From NCBI GenBank assembly GCA_037039685.1, contig JAWNGF010000007.1:2542001-2606000 (forward strand): a stretch of DNA of 64,000 bases. Direction: 5' to 3'. This stretch comes from Ceratobasidium sp. AG-K. Taxonomy: Eukaryota > Basidiomycota > Agaricomycetes > Cantharellales > Ceratobasidiaceae. Made by a program: the position numbers and the translations under genes. Shown here in pieces: positions 1 to 8,431 of this stretch (the first letter of the stretch is position 1; the number at the start of each line of letters is the position of its first letter). Under the pieces are notes generated by a model. That model saw only the letters and a program-made list of their open reading frames with translations, had not been told where the DNA came from and ran no database searches.

Positions 1-2
1 CA

Positions 3-1658
3 AAGGGATCAAAGCAAATAGTACCGATCAAGCCTCTGGAGATTCCAAAAGGACCATGGGAAGACATAGCGTTTGACTTTATAGTAAAGTTGCCAAAATC
101 CAGAGGATCAGATAGCATCTTAGTAGTGGTGGACCGGTTCTCAAGAATGGCACACTTCATACCCTGCAAAGAATCCCACACGGCAAGCGACCTTGCAAAT
201 CTTTTTATCACGAATGTCTGGAAACTGCACGGTTTTCCAAAGAGCACAATCTCGGACCGAGGAACCACTTTCAATTCCAAACTTATGAAAGCCATCTACG
301 AGAAAATTGGAACTAGCCCAGGTTTCAGCACTGCCTACCACCCCCAAACAGATGGAATAACGGAGAGAATCAATCAATGGATGGAAGGCTGGCTACGATC
401 GTTTGTCAACTACCGGCAGGATGATTGGGTGGACTTATTACCAATTGCAGAGTTCAGCTATAATCTACAGAAGCACCGCGTAACAGGTGGTTCCCCTTTT
501 GAAATTGTCTACGGGAGGGAACCACTGTGGAACATCTCAGCAGAAGAATCGGCAGTTCCAGAAGCAAACAACATCACAGGAAAATGGCGAAAAATCCACG
601 ACGAAGCAATTGCATCAATGGAAACCCAAAGGCTCCCAGAAGAAGAACCAAAGAACGAGTACCAAGAAGGAGATCTAGTATGGCTGCTGGGAAAGAACAT
701 CCAAACAAAAAGACCATCTAAGAAACTGGATAACAAAAAGCACGGGCCATTTGTTGTGAAGCGAAAAATAGGGTCACACGCTTATGAGCTTGATTTGCCG
801 GCAACAATGAGGGTGCACCCTGTTTTCCACATCGACTTGCTCAGCCCTTACAAAGAAGACACAGAGTTCAGCCGAAACCAACCCCGACCACTGCCGATCA
901 TAACAGAAGAAGGAGAAGAAGAATATGAAGTAGAGAAGATTTTGGACTGGAAGGAGACAAAGGACGGTCTTTTTTACAGGGTCAGATGGAAGGGTTATGG
1001 AAGTGAAGAAGACACAGAACAAAGGGCAGAAGATTTTGGTCACCTCTCTAAGATCATCAAGGACCTTCTATGCCAACACCCCAAAGCTCCCACGCCATCC
1101 AACTACATTCCAGGAAAGATAAAAGGCAGAGGGGGCGAAATGGGTAGTGACATCTGCAAAACTTGCAACTACTCCAGAACAAACTCGCAACTCTACGCTT
1201 TAAATCTTTTCTGCTCTCCACCATGCCTGCCGTCTCCCGCTCTACCATTACCAACAACCTCACCCGCGTCCTCGAAGGGCCTGCCTTTGCCACGGCAAGG
1301 ATCCTTGACTCCGGAGCCGCCCTCTACGTCTTCAAAAGGTCACAACAAGGCTCGGGCAGAATGCACTTCAGGGCCTCGGACGACATCCTCCACTCAGACC
1401 TGGGGGAATTCCAGTGGGTCGGAAAAAAATGGCCAACACGCATGCAACTCCTACGGAAGGACATATTTGTCTGCCGGGGTTGTGCCGCTTTCCAGGTCTC
1501 GGAGGTCGTTCTCCTCTCCACCCACATGCTCGGGGTGGTTGAATGGGGACAAGAAGGAGCGTACTCGATCAAGTGGGTACCAGGTTACGACGGAAGGCAG
1601 CCAACGCTCCGACCTAGATGGAACGATGCCTGGGACGCCAACTACGAAAAGGACCTGA
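3..1658 (+). CDS. Pol polyprotein C-terminal part of element A: integrase core plus chromodomain (5' end outside window)
   Basis: The reading frame is open from base 3. It matches the C-terminal third of the pol of element B almost residue for residue. The integrase core is seen in VVVDRFSRMAHF (first Asp), ISDRGTTFNS (second Asp) and HPQTDGITERINQW (Glu). A chromodomain follows at 930-1065 (YEVEKILDWK, then FYRVRWKGYGSEED). Such domains tether integrase to modified histones and steer insertion. After the chromodomain the frame stays open to the stop at 1658. From 1223 onward, however, it overlaps the extra ORF in another frame, so its last ~145 codons may be incidental. The gene is partial only because the window starts inside it. 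Confidence 0.9.
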   Translation, partial: KGSKQIVPIKPLEIPKGPWEDIAFDFIVKLPKSRGSDSILVVVDRFSRMAHFIPCKESHTASDLANLFITNVWKLHGFPKSTISDRGTTFNSKLMKAIYEKIGTSPGFSTAYHPQTDGITERINQWMEGWLRSFVNYRQDDWVDLLPIAEFSYNLQKHRVTGGSPFEIVYGREPLWNISAEESAVPEANNITGKWRKIHDEAIASMETQRLPEEEPKNEYQEGDLVWLLGKNIQTKRPSKKLDNKKHGPFVVKRKIGSHAYELDLPATMRVHPVFHIDLLSPYKEDTEFSRNQPRPLPIITEEGEEEYEVEKILDWKETKDGLFYRVRWKGYGSEEDTEQRAEDFGHLSKIIKDLLCQHPKAPTPSNYIPGKIKGRGGEMGSDICKTCNYSRTNSQLYALNLFCSPPCLPSPALPLPTTSPASSKGLPLPRQGSLTPEPPSTSSKGHNKARAECTSGPRTTSSTQTWGNSSGSEKNGQHACNSYGRTYLSAGVVPLSRSRRSFSSPPTCSGWLNGDKKERTRSSGYQVTTEGSQRSDLDGTMPGTPTTKRT

Positions 1659-1684
1659 GCGACTGGAGGATGGAGAGGGGCCGA
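1223..1684 (+). pseudogene. Third ORF of element A, 5' part (interrupted by element B)
   Basis: The ATG at 1223 opens 154 codons that are joined in frame to 8892-9194 if element B and one copy of its target duplication are removed, giving about 254 residues against 253 in element B. The product has no recognisable domain. Visible features are a DSGA motif in an ATAR-I-LDSGAALYVF context, a conserved CRGC pair, many tryptophans, and an acidic C-terminus in the second part. It overlaps the open tail of the pol frame. Residues are better conserved between A and B in this frame than in the overlapping pol frame, so this looks like the genuine coding frame. In A it is broken by insertion of B. Confidence 0.72.
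1680..1684. repeat. Target site duplication of element B, left copy (GCCGA)
   Basis: GCCGA lies directly before the LTR that starts TGTCGTAAG at 1685, and occurs again directly after the other LTR at 8887-8891. The uninterrupted sequence in element B (minus strand near 2480) has GCCGA once, which is the expected empty site. Confidence 0.95.
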
Positions 1685-2139
1685 TGTCGTAAGCTTCTTC
1701 TTGGTGGCTATGAGACAAGCCGCGATGGAGAGTGGACGGCACTAAAACCTAAGTGACCTCTTGAACCGCAACACCCTTAAGCGTCTGTAGGCTCTCGAGG
1801 GTAGGGGTGGTTCTAAGTGTCACTCAGAGGGGATGTTTTGACGAGACAAAACAAGCTGGGGTTGCCAGGCTTGTTGGTCCTCTATATATATTCACAAAGT
1901 GGCCGAGTCATACAAGGCGCAGCCACACGAGTCATACACAACAGCCAGTCAGGAGTGTCCATGTGAGTCATGCTGTATGAACAGACATGACTCGTGTAAG
2001 GCACAGCCGCGTTACACAATGTAACATATAACCACAAGAAGGTGGCAACGCGGCAAACAGAAACGGAAACACAACACAAAGAAGAGGACAGGCGGACGAG
2101 ACAACAGGCGAGTCCGATGGAGTGAGCTGGCTCACGACA
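1685..2139 (-). repeat. 3' LTR of element B
   Basis: 455 bases. In element orientation it starts TGTCGTGAGCC and ends GCTTACGACA, a perfect 6-base terminal inversion. It differs from the partner LTR (8432-8886) at only three bases by eye: next to the element edge (1688), near 1774, and near 2136. Confidence 0.96.
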
Positions 2140-2153
2140 TTACTCCCCCCTAT
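2140..2153 (-). other. Polypurine tract of element B (plus-strand DNA primer)
   Basis: On the minus strand the 14 bases just before the 3' LTR read ATAGGGGGGAGTAA. The same sequence precedes the 3' LTR of element A (9222-9235). Position and purine run fit the RNase H-resistant primer for second-strand synthesis. Confidence 0.8.
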
Positions 2154-2180
2154 GAGTCCATTTGGGGGACCTGAATGGAC

Positions 2181-2942
2181 TTACTGTACCGCGCAGTCCT
2201 TCCCCTTCCTCAGCATAAATTCTTCAAGCCCTTCATCTTCCTCTAGGGTCAGGTCGATGGGATTGAACACAGTGTTCCCCGGTTCGTCCGAGAACTTCTC
2301 CCATTCCTCCCAGGTTTCCTCCTTCGTCCAGTCCGCCTTGGCCCAGTCCAAAACCCTCTTCTGGGCCTCCACAAATTCTTCATCCCACTGACGTACATCG
2401 GGCTCCACCTCCTTCCATGCTGACACGTCAGTCTCCTCCTTTTTCCACCAGTAAGGTTCCCAGTTGATCTTCTCCTTCTGGTATCGGCCCCTCTCCATCC
2501 TCCAGTCGCTCAGGTCCTGTTCGTAGTTGGCATCCCAGGCATCGTTCCATCTAGGTCGGAGCGTTGGCTGCCTCCCGTCGTAACCTGGTACCCACTCGCT
2601 TGAGTACACTCCTTGTCCCCATTCGACCACCCCGAGCATGTGGGTGGAGAGGAGCACGACCTCCGAGACCTGGAATGCGGCACACCCCCGGCAGACATAT
2701 ATGTCCTTTCGTAGGAGCTGCATGCGTGTTGGCCATTTTTTTCCGACCCACTGGAATTCCCCCAGGTCTGAGTGGAGGATGTTGTCCGAGGCCCTGAAGT
2801 GCATTCTGCCCGAGCTTTGCTGTGACCTCTTGAAGACGTAGAGGGCTGCTCCGGAGTCAAGGACCCTTGCCGTGGCAAAGGCAGGTCCTTCGAGGACGTG
2901 AGTGAGGTTGTTGACAATGGTGGAGCGGGTGGCAGCAGGCAT
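2181..2942 (-). CDS. Third ORF of element B: unrecognised 253-residue protein with SUMO-interaction-like C-terminal motif
   Basis: I do not recognise this protein. It starts at the ATG at 2942, about 180 bases after the chromodomain, and ends 40 bases before the LTR. The N-terminal ~150 residues contain a DSGA motif, a basic stretch around KKWPTRMQLLRKD and a CRGC pair. The last ~100 residues are rich in Trp, Glu and Lys (EPYWWKKEE, WEEWEKF) and end with NPIDLTLEEDEGLEEF. IDLT followed by acids is the textbook form of a SUMO-interacting motif. The ORF is preserved in element A, with a three-base length difference that keeps the frame. Most fungal chromoviruses encode only gag and pol, so this is an accessory gene. 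Envelope is unlikely: I see no signal peptide or transmembrane segment. It may be made by reinitiation or from a separate RNA. Confidence 0.75.
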   Translation of the reverse strand: MPAATRSTIVNNLTHVLEGPAFATARVLDSGAALYVFKRSQQSSGRMHFRASDNILHSDLGEFQWVGKKWPTRMQLLRKDIYVCRGCAAFQVSEVVLLSTHMLGVVEWGQGVYSSEWVPGYDGRQPTLRPRWNDAWDANYEQDLSDWRMERGRYQKEKINWEPYWWKKEETDVSAWKEVEPDVRQWDEEFVEAQKRVLDWAKADWTKEETWEEWEKFSDEPGNTVFNPIDLTLEEDEGLEEFMLRKGKDCAVQ

Positions 2943-5900
2943 TGTTGACAACAAAAAAGATTTAGTGAGTAGAGTGAGGAGTGTAGATTTGAGTAGTTGC
3001 AAGTTTTGCAGGTGGCACTACTGGTTTCGCCGCCTCTGCCTTTTATCCTTCCTGGAGCGTAGTTAGATGGCGTGGGAGCCTCGGGGTGTCGGCGTAGAAG
3101 GTCCTTGATGATCTTTGAAAGGTGACCAAAATCTTCCGCCGCTTGTTCTGTGTCTTCTTCACTTCCATAACCCTTCCATCTGACCCTGTAAAAAAGGCCG
3201 TCCTTTGTTTCCTTCCAGTCCAAGATCTTCTCTACTTCATATTCTTCTTCTCCTTCCTCCGTTATGACCGGAGGTGGTCGGGGTTGATTGCGGCTGAACT
3301 CGGTGTCTCTCTTGTAAGGGCTGAGCAAATCAACGTGGAAAACAGGGTGCACCCTCATTGTTGCCGGCAGATCAAGCTCATAAGCGTGTGATCCTATCTG
3401 TCGCTTCACGACAAATGGCCCGTGCTTTTTGTTGTCCAGTTTCTTTGATGGTCTTTTTGTTTGAATGTTCTTTCCGAGTAGCCATACTAGATTTCCTTCT
3501 TGAAACTTGCTCTTTGGCTCTTCTTCTGGGAGCCTTTGGGTTTCCATAGATGCGATTGCTTCGTCGTGGATTTTCCGCCATTTTCCTGTGATGTTGTTTG
3601 CTTCTGGAACCGCTGATTCTTCCGCTGAGATGTTCCACAGCGGTTCCCTCCCATAGACAATTTCAAAAGGGGAATTACCTGTTACGCGATGCTTCTGAAG
3701 ATTATAGCTAAACTCCGCAATTGGTAATAAGTCCGCCCAATCATCCTGCCGGTAGTTGACAAACGATCGTAGCCAGCCTTCCATCCATTGATTGATTCTC
3801 TCCGTTATTCCATCTGTTTGGGGGTGGTAGGCAGTACTGAAACCTGGGCTAGTTCCAATTTTCTCGTAAATGGCTTTCATAAGTTTGGAATTGAAAGTGG
3901 TCCCTCGGTCTGAGATCGTGCTCTTTGGGAAACCGTGCAGTTTCCAAACATTTGTGATGAAAAGATTTGCAAGGTCGCTTGCCGTGTGAGACTCTTTGCA
4001 GGGTATGAAATGCGCCATTCTTGAGAATCGGTCCACCACTACTAAGATGCTATCTGATCCTCTGGATTTTGGTAATTTCACCACGAAGTCGAACGCTATG
4101 TCTTCCCATGGTCCTTTTGGAATCTCCAGAGGCTTGGTCGGGACTATTGACTTCGATCCCTTTGTCCGCTGGCAGGTCTCGCAGGACTCCACGTATCTGT
4201 TTATGCTTTGCTTCATCCCTGGCCAGAAGTACCTTCTTGATATTAGTTCCAGTGTTCTAGCTTGTCCTTGATGTCCTGCGATTTTTGAGTCGTGATGCAC
4301 TCGCATGATGGCCAGTCTGGATTCCTTATCCTCTGGTACGTAGATCCTTCCTTTGAACCATAATAGTCCCTCCTTGAAGTCATAATCTTTTGCGCTGTGT
4401 TGTAGGGTTTTTGGTAGCGTTTCCCTTGACATGCAGATCTCTTTGATTTGTGCCAAACCTTCATCCGTTTCCTGAGCCTCCTTGATAGTTTCTATAATGT
4501 TTGTGTCAACCTGTCCCATAAATCCCTTGAACCTTTCAACAGATATCATAACTTGTTCAGGCGTCGGGATATCTTCATGGTCTGACCGTCTTGACAACAG
4601 GTCCGGTTTTGAAGACAGGATTCCAGGGCGATAAATGATGTCAAAGTTATAGGAAGCAAGCAATTGGTGCCATCTTGCGTGTCGACGGTTGAACGTTCTT
4701 GCTTCCTTCCAGAATTGTAGGTTCCTATGGTCGGTGTAGATAGTGATAGGGTCCCTTGTTCCTTCAAGATATAGCCTCCAATGTGTTAAAGATTCTATGA
4801 TAGCCATAAGTTCTTTGTCGTGGACGTCGTAGTTGAGTTGAGCCTCGTTGAAAGACTTTGAAAGAAAAGCAATAGGGTGTAAGTAGCCATCGTCTTGTCT
4901 TTGCGACAAGATTGCTCCCATTGCTACTCCACTCGCATCCGTTTCCAAAAAAAAAGGTTTGTCAGGGTTTGGATGGCGTAGAGTAGGCTCTTTGCTGATT
5001 TCTGTTTTTAGAGCCTCAAAAGCTTCCTGTTGATTGTTTCCCCATTCCCATTTGTTCTCCTTTCTTGTTAAGGTTGTCAGGGGCTTTGCTAAACGGCTGA
5101 AATTCGGAACGAATCTTCTGTAGAAGTTTGCGAATCCTAGGAACGCCTGAACTTGTTTGACCGTTCTTGGTTCCTTCCATTCCTTTATTGCCTTGACTTT
5201 TTCTTCCTCCATAGAGATGCCTGAATCGCTGATTCCAAGTCCAGTATATGTTAATTTGGTGACAAAGAATTCGCATTTTGGAAGCTTTGCGAATAGATTT
5301 TCTTCCAGCAAGATTTTTAGCACCTTCCTGACATCCACAGTATGTTGACTTCTGTCCTTAGAGAAGACAAGGATGTCGTCGATATATACTATGACACATA
5401 CGTCGATGAGATCATGGAAGATGTGGTTCATATATCTTTGGAATATAGCGGGCGCGTTTTTTAGTCCAAACGGCATGACGACGTATTCAAATAGTCCTTC
5501 TTTTGTTCTGAAAGCTGTCTTCCATTCGTCTCCTTCCCTGATTCTGATATTGTTGAAACCCATGCGCAAATCGATTTTGGAGAAAATTTTTGCGTCCTTG
5601 ATTTTATCCAAGAGGTCTTCCATCAGGGGCATTGGGAACCTGTCGTCCTTTGTAATGGCGTTTACTCCTCTGAGGTCTTGAACTAGTCGTAGTTGGCGGA
5701 CTGCCCCTGGATTTTTGGGGTCGATAGGCTTTTTGACGAAGAAGCAAGGTGATGCAATGGGTGATTTGCTTGGTCGGATTTTCCCTGCTGCAATTTCTTC
5801 ATCCAAGTATTCTCTTAGTGCAATTGACTCTGCCGGAGAGAGTGGGATAGGTCTGGCTGGTTTCGGGAGTTCAGCTCCTTCCTTGAAGTCGATGGCGCAG

Positions 5901-6421
5901 TTGTATGGGCGATGATCAGGGATTCTCTTGAATTTTTCTTTGCTGAAGACGTCGGCAAATTCCTTGAATTCCTCGGGCAGGTCGTCTATTGAGGCCGTCC
6001 TTGCTTGAATGGCTTCTGTTCGCCATGATATGTGCTTTGTTTTCCAGTCGATGACAGGGTTTGATTCTTCTAACCATTCCAGTCCGAGGATAAGTTTAGT
6101 TTCTCCAGTAGGCATTGCGAAGAAGACTTGTTTGAAAGTTTTTCCCTCTACCTCTAGTTCCAGCTTTGCTTTGAAACGTATTTGGTGAGAGAGTTCTTTC
6201 CCCTGGATTCCAATTACTCTTCTAGGAGTGGAGAGTTCTATGAGTGGGATGTTGTTGGATTGAGCCCACGAAATGTCCAGGAAGTTCTTTGATGCTCCAG
6301 AATCAATGAGGGTTGGTATAGGTTCTGTGATTCCGGCAACGTTCGCGTAAACAATGGTAGATTCATTTGTCGCTCTAAAGTACATTGTTTCCGTTGCCGG
6401 TTTCTTGGTCTCTCCACACAC
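2510..6421 (-). CDS. Pol polyprotein of element B (protease, reverse transcriptase, RNase H, integrase, chromodomain)
   Basis: About 1300 codons open without a stop. Domains in order: an aspartic protease with LIDSGASKNFL at residue ~38; reverse transcriptase with the catalytic box VIVYIDDILVF at ~345; RNase H with FFLETDASG and IYTDHRNL; an integrase zinc finger (HHDSKIAGHQG, then CETC); an integrase core with its Asp-Asp-Glu triad; and a C-terminal chromodomain (YEVEKILDWK, FYRVRWKGYG). The order RT-RNaseH-IN defines Ty3/Gypsy, and the chromodomain defines chromoviruses. No ATG lies at the 5' end of the frame (position 6421 is GTG), and the frame differs from that of the gag just upstream. 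Pol is therefore probably made by frameshift or readthrough from gag. The last ~145 codons overlap the third ORF and may not be functional. Confidence 0.95.
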   Translation of the reverse strand: MCGETKKPATETMYFRATNESTIVYANVAGITEPIPTLIDSGASKNFLDISWAQSNNIPLIELSTPRRVIGIQGKELSHQIRFKAKLELEVEGKTFKQVFFAMPTGETKLILGLEWLEESNPVIDWKTKHISWRTEAIQARTASIDDLPEEFKEFADVFSKEKFKRIPDHRPYNCAIDFKEGAELPKPARPIPLSPAESIALREYLDEEIAAGKIRPSKSPIASPCFFVKKPIDPKNPGAVRQLRLVQDLRGVNAITKDDRFPMPLMEDLLDKIKDAKIFSKIDLRMGFNNIRIREGDEWKTAFRTKEGLFEYVVMPFGLKNAPAIFQRYMNHIFHDLIDVCVIVYIDDILVFSKDRSQHTVDVRKVLKILLEENLFAKLPKCEFFVTKLTYTGLGISDSGISMEEEKVKAIKEWKEPRTVKQVQAFLGFANFYRRFVPNFSRLAKPLTTLTRKENKWEWGNNQQEAFEALKTEISKEPTLRHPNPDKPFFLETDASGVAMGAILSQRQDDGYLHPIAFLSKSFNEAQLNYDVHDKELMAIIESLTHWRLYLEGTRDPITIYTDHRNLQFWKEARTFNRRHARWHQLLASYNFDIIYRPGILSSKPDLLSRRSDHEDIPTPEQVMISVERFKGFMGQVDTNIIETIKEAQETDEGLAQIKEICMSRETLPKTLQHSAKDYDFKEGLLWFKGRIYVPEDKESRLAIMRVHHDSKIAGHQGQARTLELISRRYFWPGMKQSINRYVESCETCQRTKGSKSIVPTKPLEIPKGPWEDIAFDFVVKLPKSRGSDSILVVVDRFSRMAHFIPCKESHTASDLANLFITNVWKLHGFPKSTISDRGTTFNSKLMKAIYEKIGTSPGFSTAYHPQTDGITERINQWMEGWLRSFVNYRQDDWADLLPIAEFSYNLQKHRVTGNSPFEIVYGREPLWNISAEESAVPEANNITGKWRKIHDEAIASMETQRLPEEEPKSKFQEGNLVWLLGKNIQTKRPSKKLDNKKHGPFVVKRQIGSHAYELDLPATMRVHPVFHVDLLSPYKRDTEFSRNQPRPPPVITEEGEEEYEVEKILDWKETKDGLFYRVRWKGYGSEEDTEQAAEDFGHLSKIIKDLLRRHPEAPTPSNYAPGRIKGRGGETSSATCKTCNYSNLHSSLYSLNLFCCQQCLLPPAPPLSTTSLTSSKDLPLPRQGSLTPEQPSTSSRGHSKARAECTSGPRTTSSTQTWGNSSGSEKNGQHACSSYERTYMSAGGVPHSRSRRSCSSPPTCSGWSNGDKECTQASGYQVTTGGSQRSDLDGTMPGMPTTNRT

Positions 6422-6423
6422 AG

Positions 6424-8410
6424 TTAGAGGGAGACCCCTTCTTTTCCCGAGTCTTCCGTAATTGTTGCTTCCCTTCCTTTGACGCTAGGTTCCGTTGTTA
6501 TCCATTCCTTGGACGGGCATTTGAATGAACGGTGTCCTTCCTGTCTGCACTTCAAGCAGCGGTTGCTTGCTATCCTTGCTTTGTATACTTCGTCGGGTAA
6601 CCGCTTTGTAGAGGATTGTCCGCTAGTGGTTGGTTGGGCTGCTTTCTTTCCTGTAGAGGTCTTGATTTGTTGTAATTTCTGGTCAATAGAGATTGCAATT
6701 GAGATCCACCGGTCAAGGGAGAGTTCCCGTTCTGTTCCATCTTCGTTGATCAGGGTTAGCTCGAAACGAGCTAGTTCTGTCTTGACCTCGGACTTCAACC
6801 CTTCCTTGAATTGGTTGATCAGTGCTTCTTGTCCCCAGTTTACGTCTACCAGAAGGTATCGGAATTCTGAGGCATAGTTTGCTACCGAGTTGTTCTGTTT
6901 GCATTTTCGGATGTCCGATTCGGCCTTAGCCTTTTTGTTGGGATCGCTGAACTGTTCCATGAAGTGTGCTTTGAAACTTTCCCATGTGGCCAGATTTTGG
7001 TTGTTTCCTCCTTGATTAAGCGATCGTAAGAGTACTTGTGCCCAGTGAGTGGCAGCTTTGTTTTCAGATTTTGAAGTTCGCCAGAGCTTCGCGGATTCTT
7101 TCCTCGTCGGAATTGTATTGATCGCCCAGGCGTACGAAGTAGCTCTCCATTTGTGTGATGAACATTTCGGCACCTTCTCCTTTCTTTCCGTCAAAGGCTT
7201 CTGGGCGAGTTACTTTTGGTCGACGTGGGCTGCTACCGATGTTTGGGTTCTCAGTTAGTCGTTGAATTCTTAGCTCTAATTCATCGATCCTGGTAGATTC
7301 TGCATCTGGTTGTGGTGGGGAATTTGATCGCCTAGAAGGGATCCCGTGCAGGGATGCTTCGTCCATCTCTTCTCGCATATTGTTGATGGTTTCTTGAACT
7401 TCCGTGATTTTGGTAGTGAAGGAGGTTCCTTCCTGTCGTAAGGATTCTAGTCCTTGTGTTACTGCCTCGTTCCATTCGAGTTGTCCTTGCCTGGTAGTGT
7501 TGAGTTCTTCGCGTACGTTGTTCACTAGTCCTTGGGTGTTGGTAACCTCATTTCAAAGGCGGGTTACATCTTGACCGACTAGGAAGGAGTTGTGTTCACC
7601 GTTTCTTGCCGCAGTAAGGATGTCCGTCAGGGTGCCTTGTAGGTTGTTAATGGAGTCATTAAAGATTTGTTGGTTGTTTGCGAGGATTTGTGTGGCTTGT
7701 TCTAGGCCACTAAGCCTCCGATCCATAGTGACCCTCATTCCATCTATGACCCTGATGGTAGCGTTGTGTCTTCCTTCCAGGAGGTCATTTAAGTCGTCTA
7801 GATTGCTAATTACAGTATTGTTGTTGGAGCTGGAACTCGAGCTCCCTGGATCAGCGGTGCCTTGTTGTATCTGGGCCGATTGCCCGGAGTAACCTTGCGG
7901 GATATATGGTGGTGCCGGAATTACTGGTGTAACCGGCTGAGAGGCTGTTGGAATTGCTCCTACATTGGTGATGGTTCCTCCGATTTGAGGGATTGTGGGG
8001 ATATGTGGTGTAGGGGGAGGTCTAATGGGGATAAGCGATATGCCCCCATGAGCTTCGGGTTGGGGAGAGAAGAACTGTCTTCTAGATCCTAATGGCCATA
8101 TTGGACGTGATGGCCCTGGACTTCCAGTTGAAACGCGGATTACAGCTGGAGTGGGGTCATTTGTAAGATCTCCTGGTTCTCTATTTGTGATAGTGAGTTC
8201 CTCTTCCTGTACTGTTGTCATGTCGGCCATGCCGAAAGCTCCCGGCATTGATGTTTGACTTTGAGAACGTGATCGGACAGGTCCTCCCGCTTGAGCTTGT
8301 GCGATATCCTGTTCGTTTAGTGACCCTGTGGGTCTTGCGGCTCGACTGGGTCCTCTTCTTGTTGATATAGTGGATGAGGGACGTGACCCTCCATCTTCTT
8401 GAATAGACAT
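6424..8410 (-). pseudogene. Gag of element B, interrupted by a stop and a frameshift
   Basis: The ATG at 8410 opens a Pro/Ser-rich N-terminal segment (285 codons). It ends at an in-frame TGA (7553-7555), beyond which the same frame continues to about 7070. There a run of four A in TTCAAAATC moves the frame by one base, and the downstream frame continues to 6424. The capsid-like helical region spans the shift, and a CCHC zinc knuckle (CLKCRQEGHRSFKC, a C-x2-C-x4-H-x4-C spacing) lies near 6540, so this is a nucleocapsid-bearing gag. Both lesions sit in an element with nearly identical LTRs, so they are recent, were inherited from a defective parent, or are sequence errors. A programmed frameshift would not explain the stop. 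Confidence 0.85.
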
Positions 8411-8417
8411 GTTGTTA

Positions 8418-8429
8418 AGCTTGTTTTGT
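8418..8429 (-). other. Primer-binding site of element B, complementary to its own predicted RNA 5' end
   Basis: Two bases inside the 5' LTR the RNA would read ACAAAACAAGCT. It is not followed by the usual TGG of a tRNA-primed site. It is a perfect 12-base complement of AGCTTGTTTTGT in the LTR (minus strand 8604-8593), which lies about 35 bases downstream of the TATA box, where the RNA should begin. This is the self-priming layout known from Tf1 of fission yeast. Confidence 0.8.
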
Positions 8430-8431
8430 AA

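Larger units (their letters stand above)
1..1684 (+). mobile_element. Ty3/Gypsy chromovirus A, 3' part of internal region (continues 8892-9691)
   Basis: This is the downstream half of a plus-strand long terminal repeat (LTR) retrotransposon whose 5' half lies left of the window. It holds the end of pol (integrase core and chromodomain) and the first 154 codons of an extra ORF. At 1684 it is cut by element B and resumes at 8892. Element B carries the same stretch uninterrupted around 2480-2500 on its minus strand, which shows that the two sides were once joined. The 3' LTR of A is 9236-9691. A and B are close relatives but not a recent pair: their LTRs differ at many sites. Confidence 0.93.

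Noticed and set aside
2181..3002. Third ORF as an envelope gene
   Set aside because: No signal peptide, no transmembrane segment and no furin-like site can be seen. Acidic and Trp-rich content fits a soluble protein.
7060..7090. Programmed frameshift inside gag
   Set aside because: The same gag also has an in-frame TGA at 7553-7555, and the shift falls in the middle of the capsid-like region, so a lesion is more likely.
8405..8431. tRNA primer-binding site next to the LTR
   Set aside because: The sequence lacks the TGG start complementary to a tRNA CCA end, and a perfect match to the element's own predicted RNA start exists.
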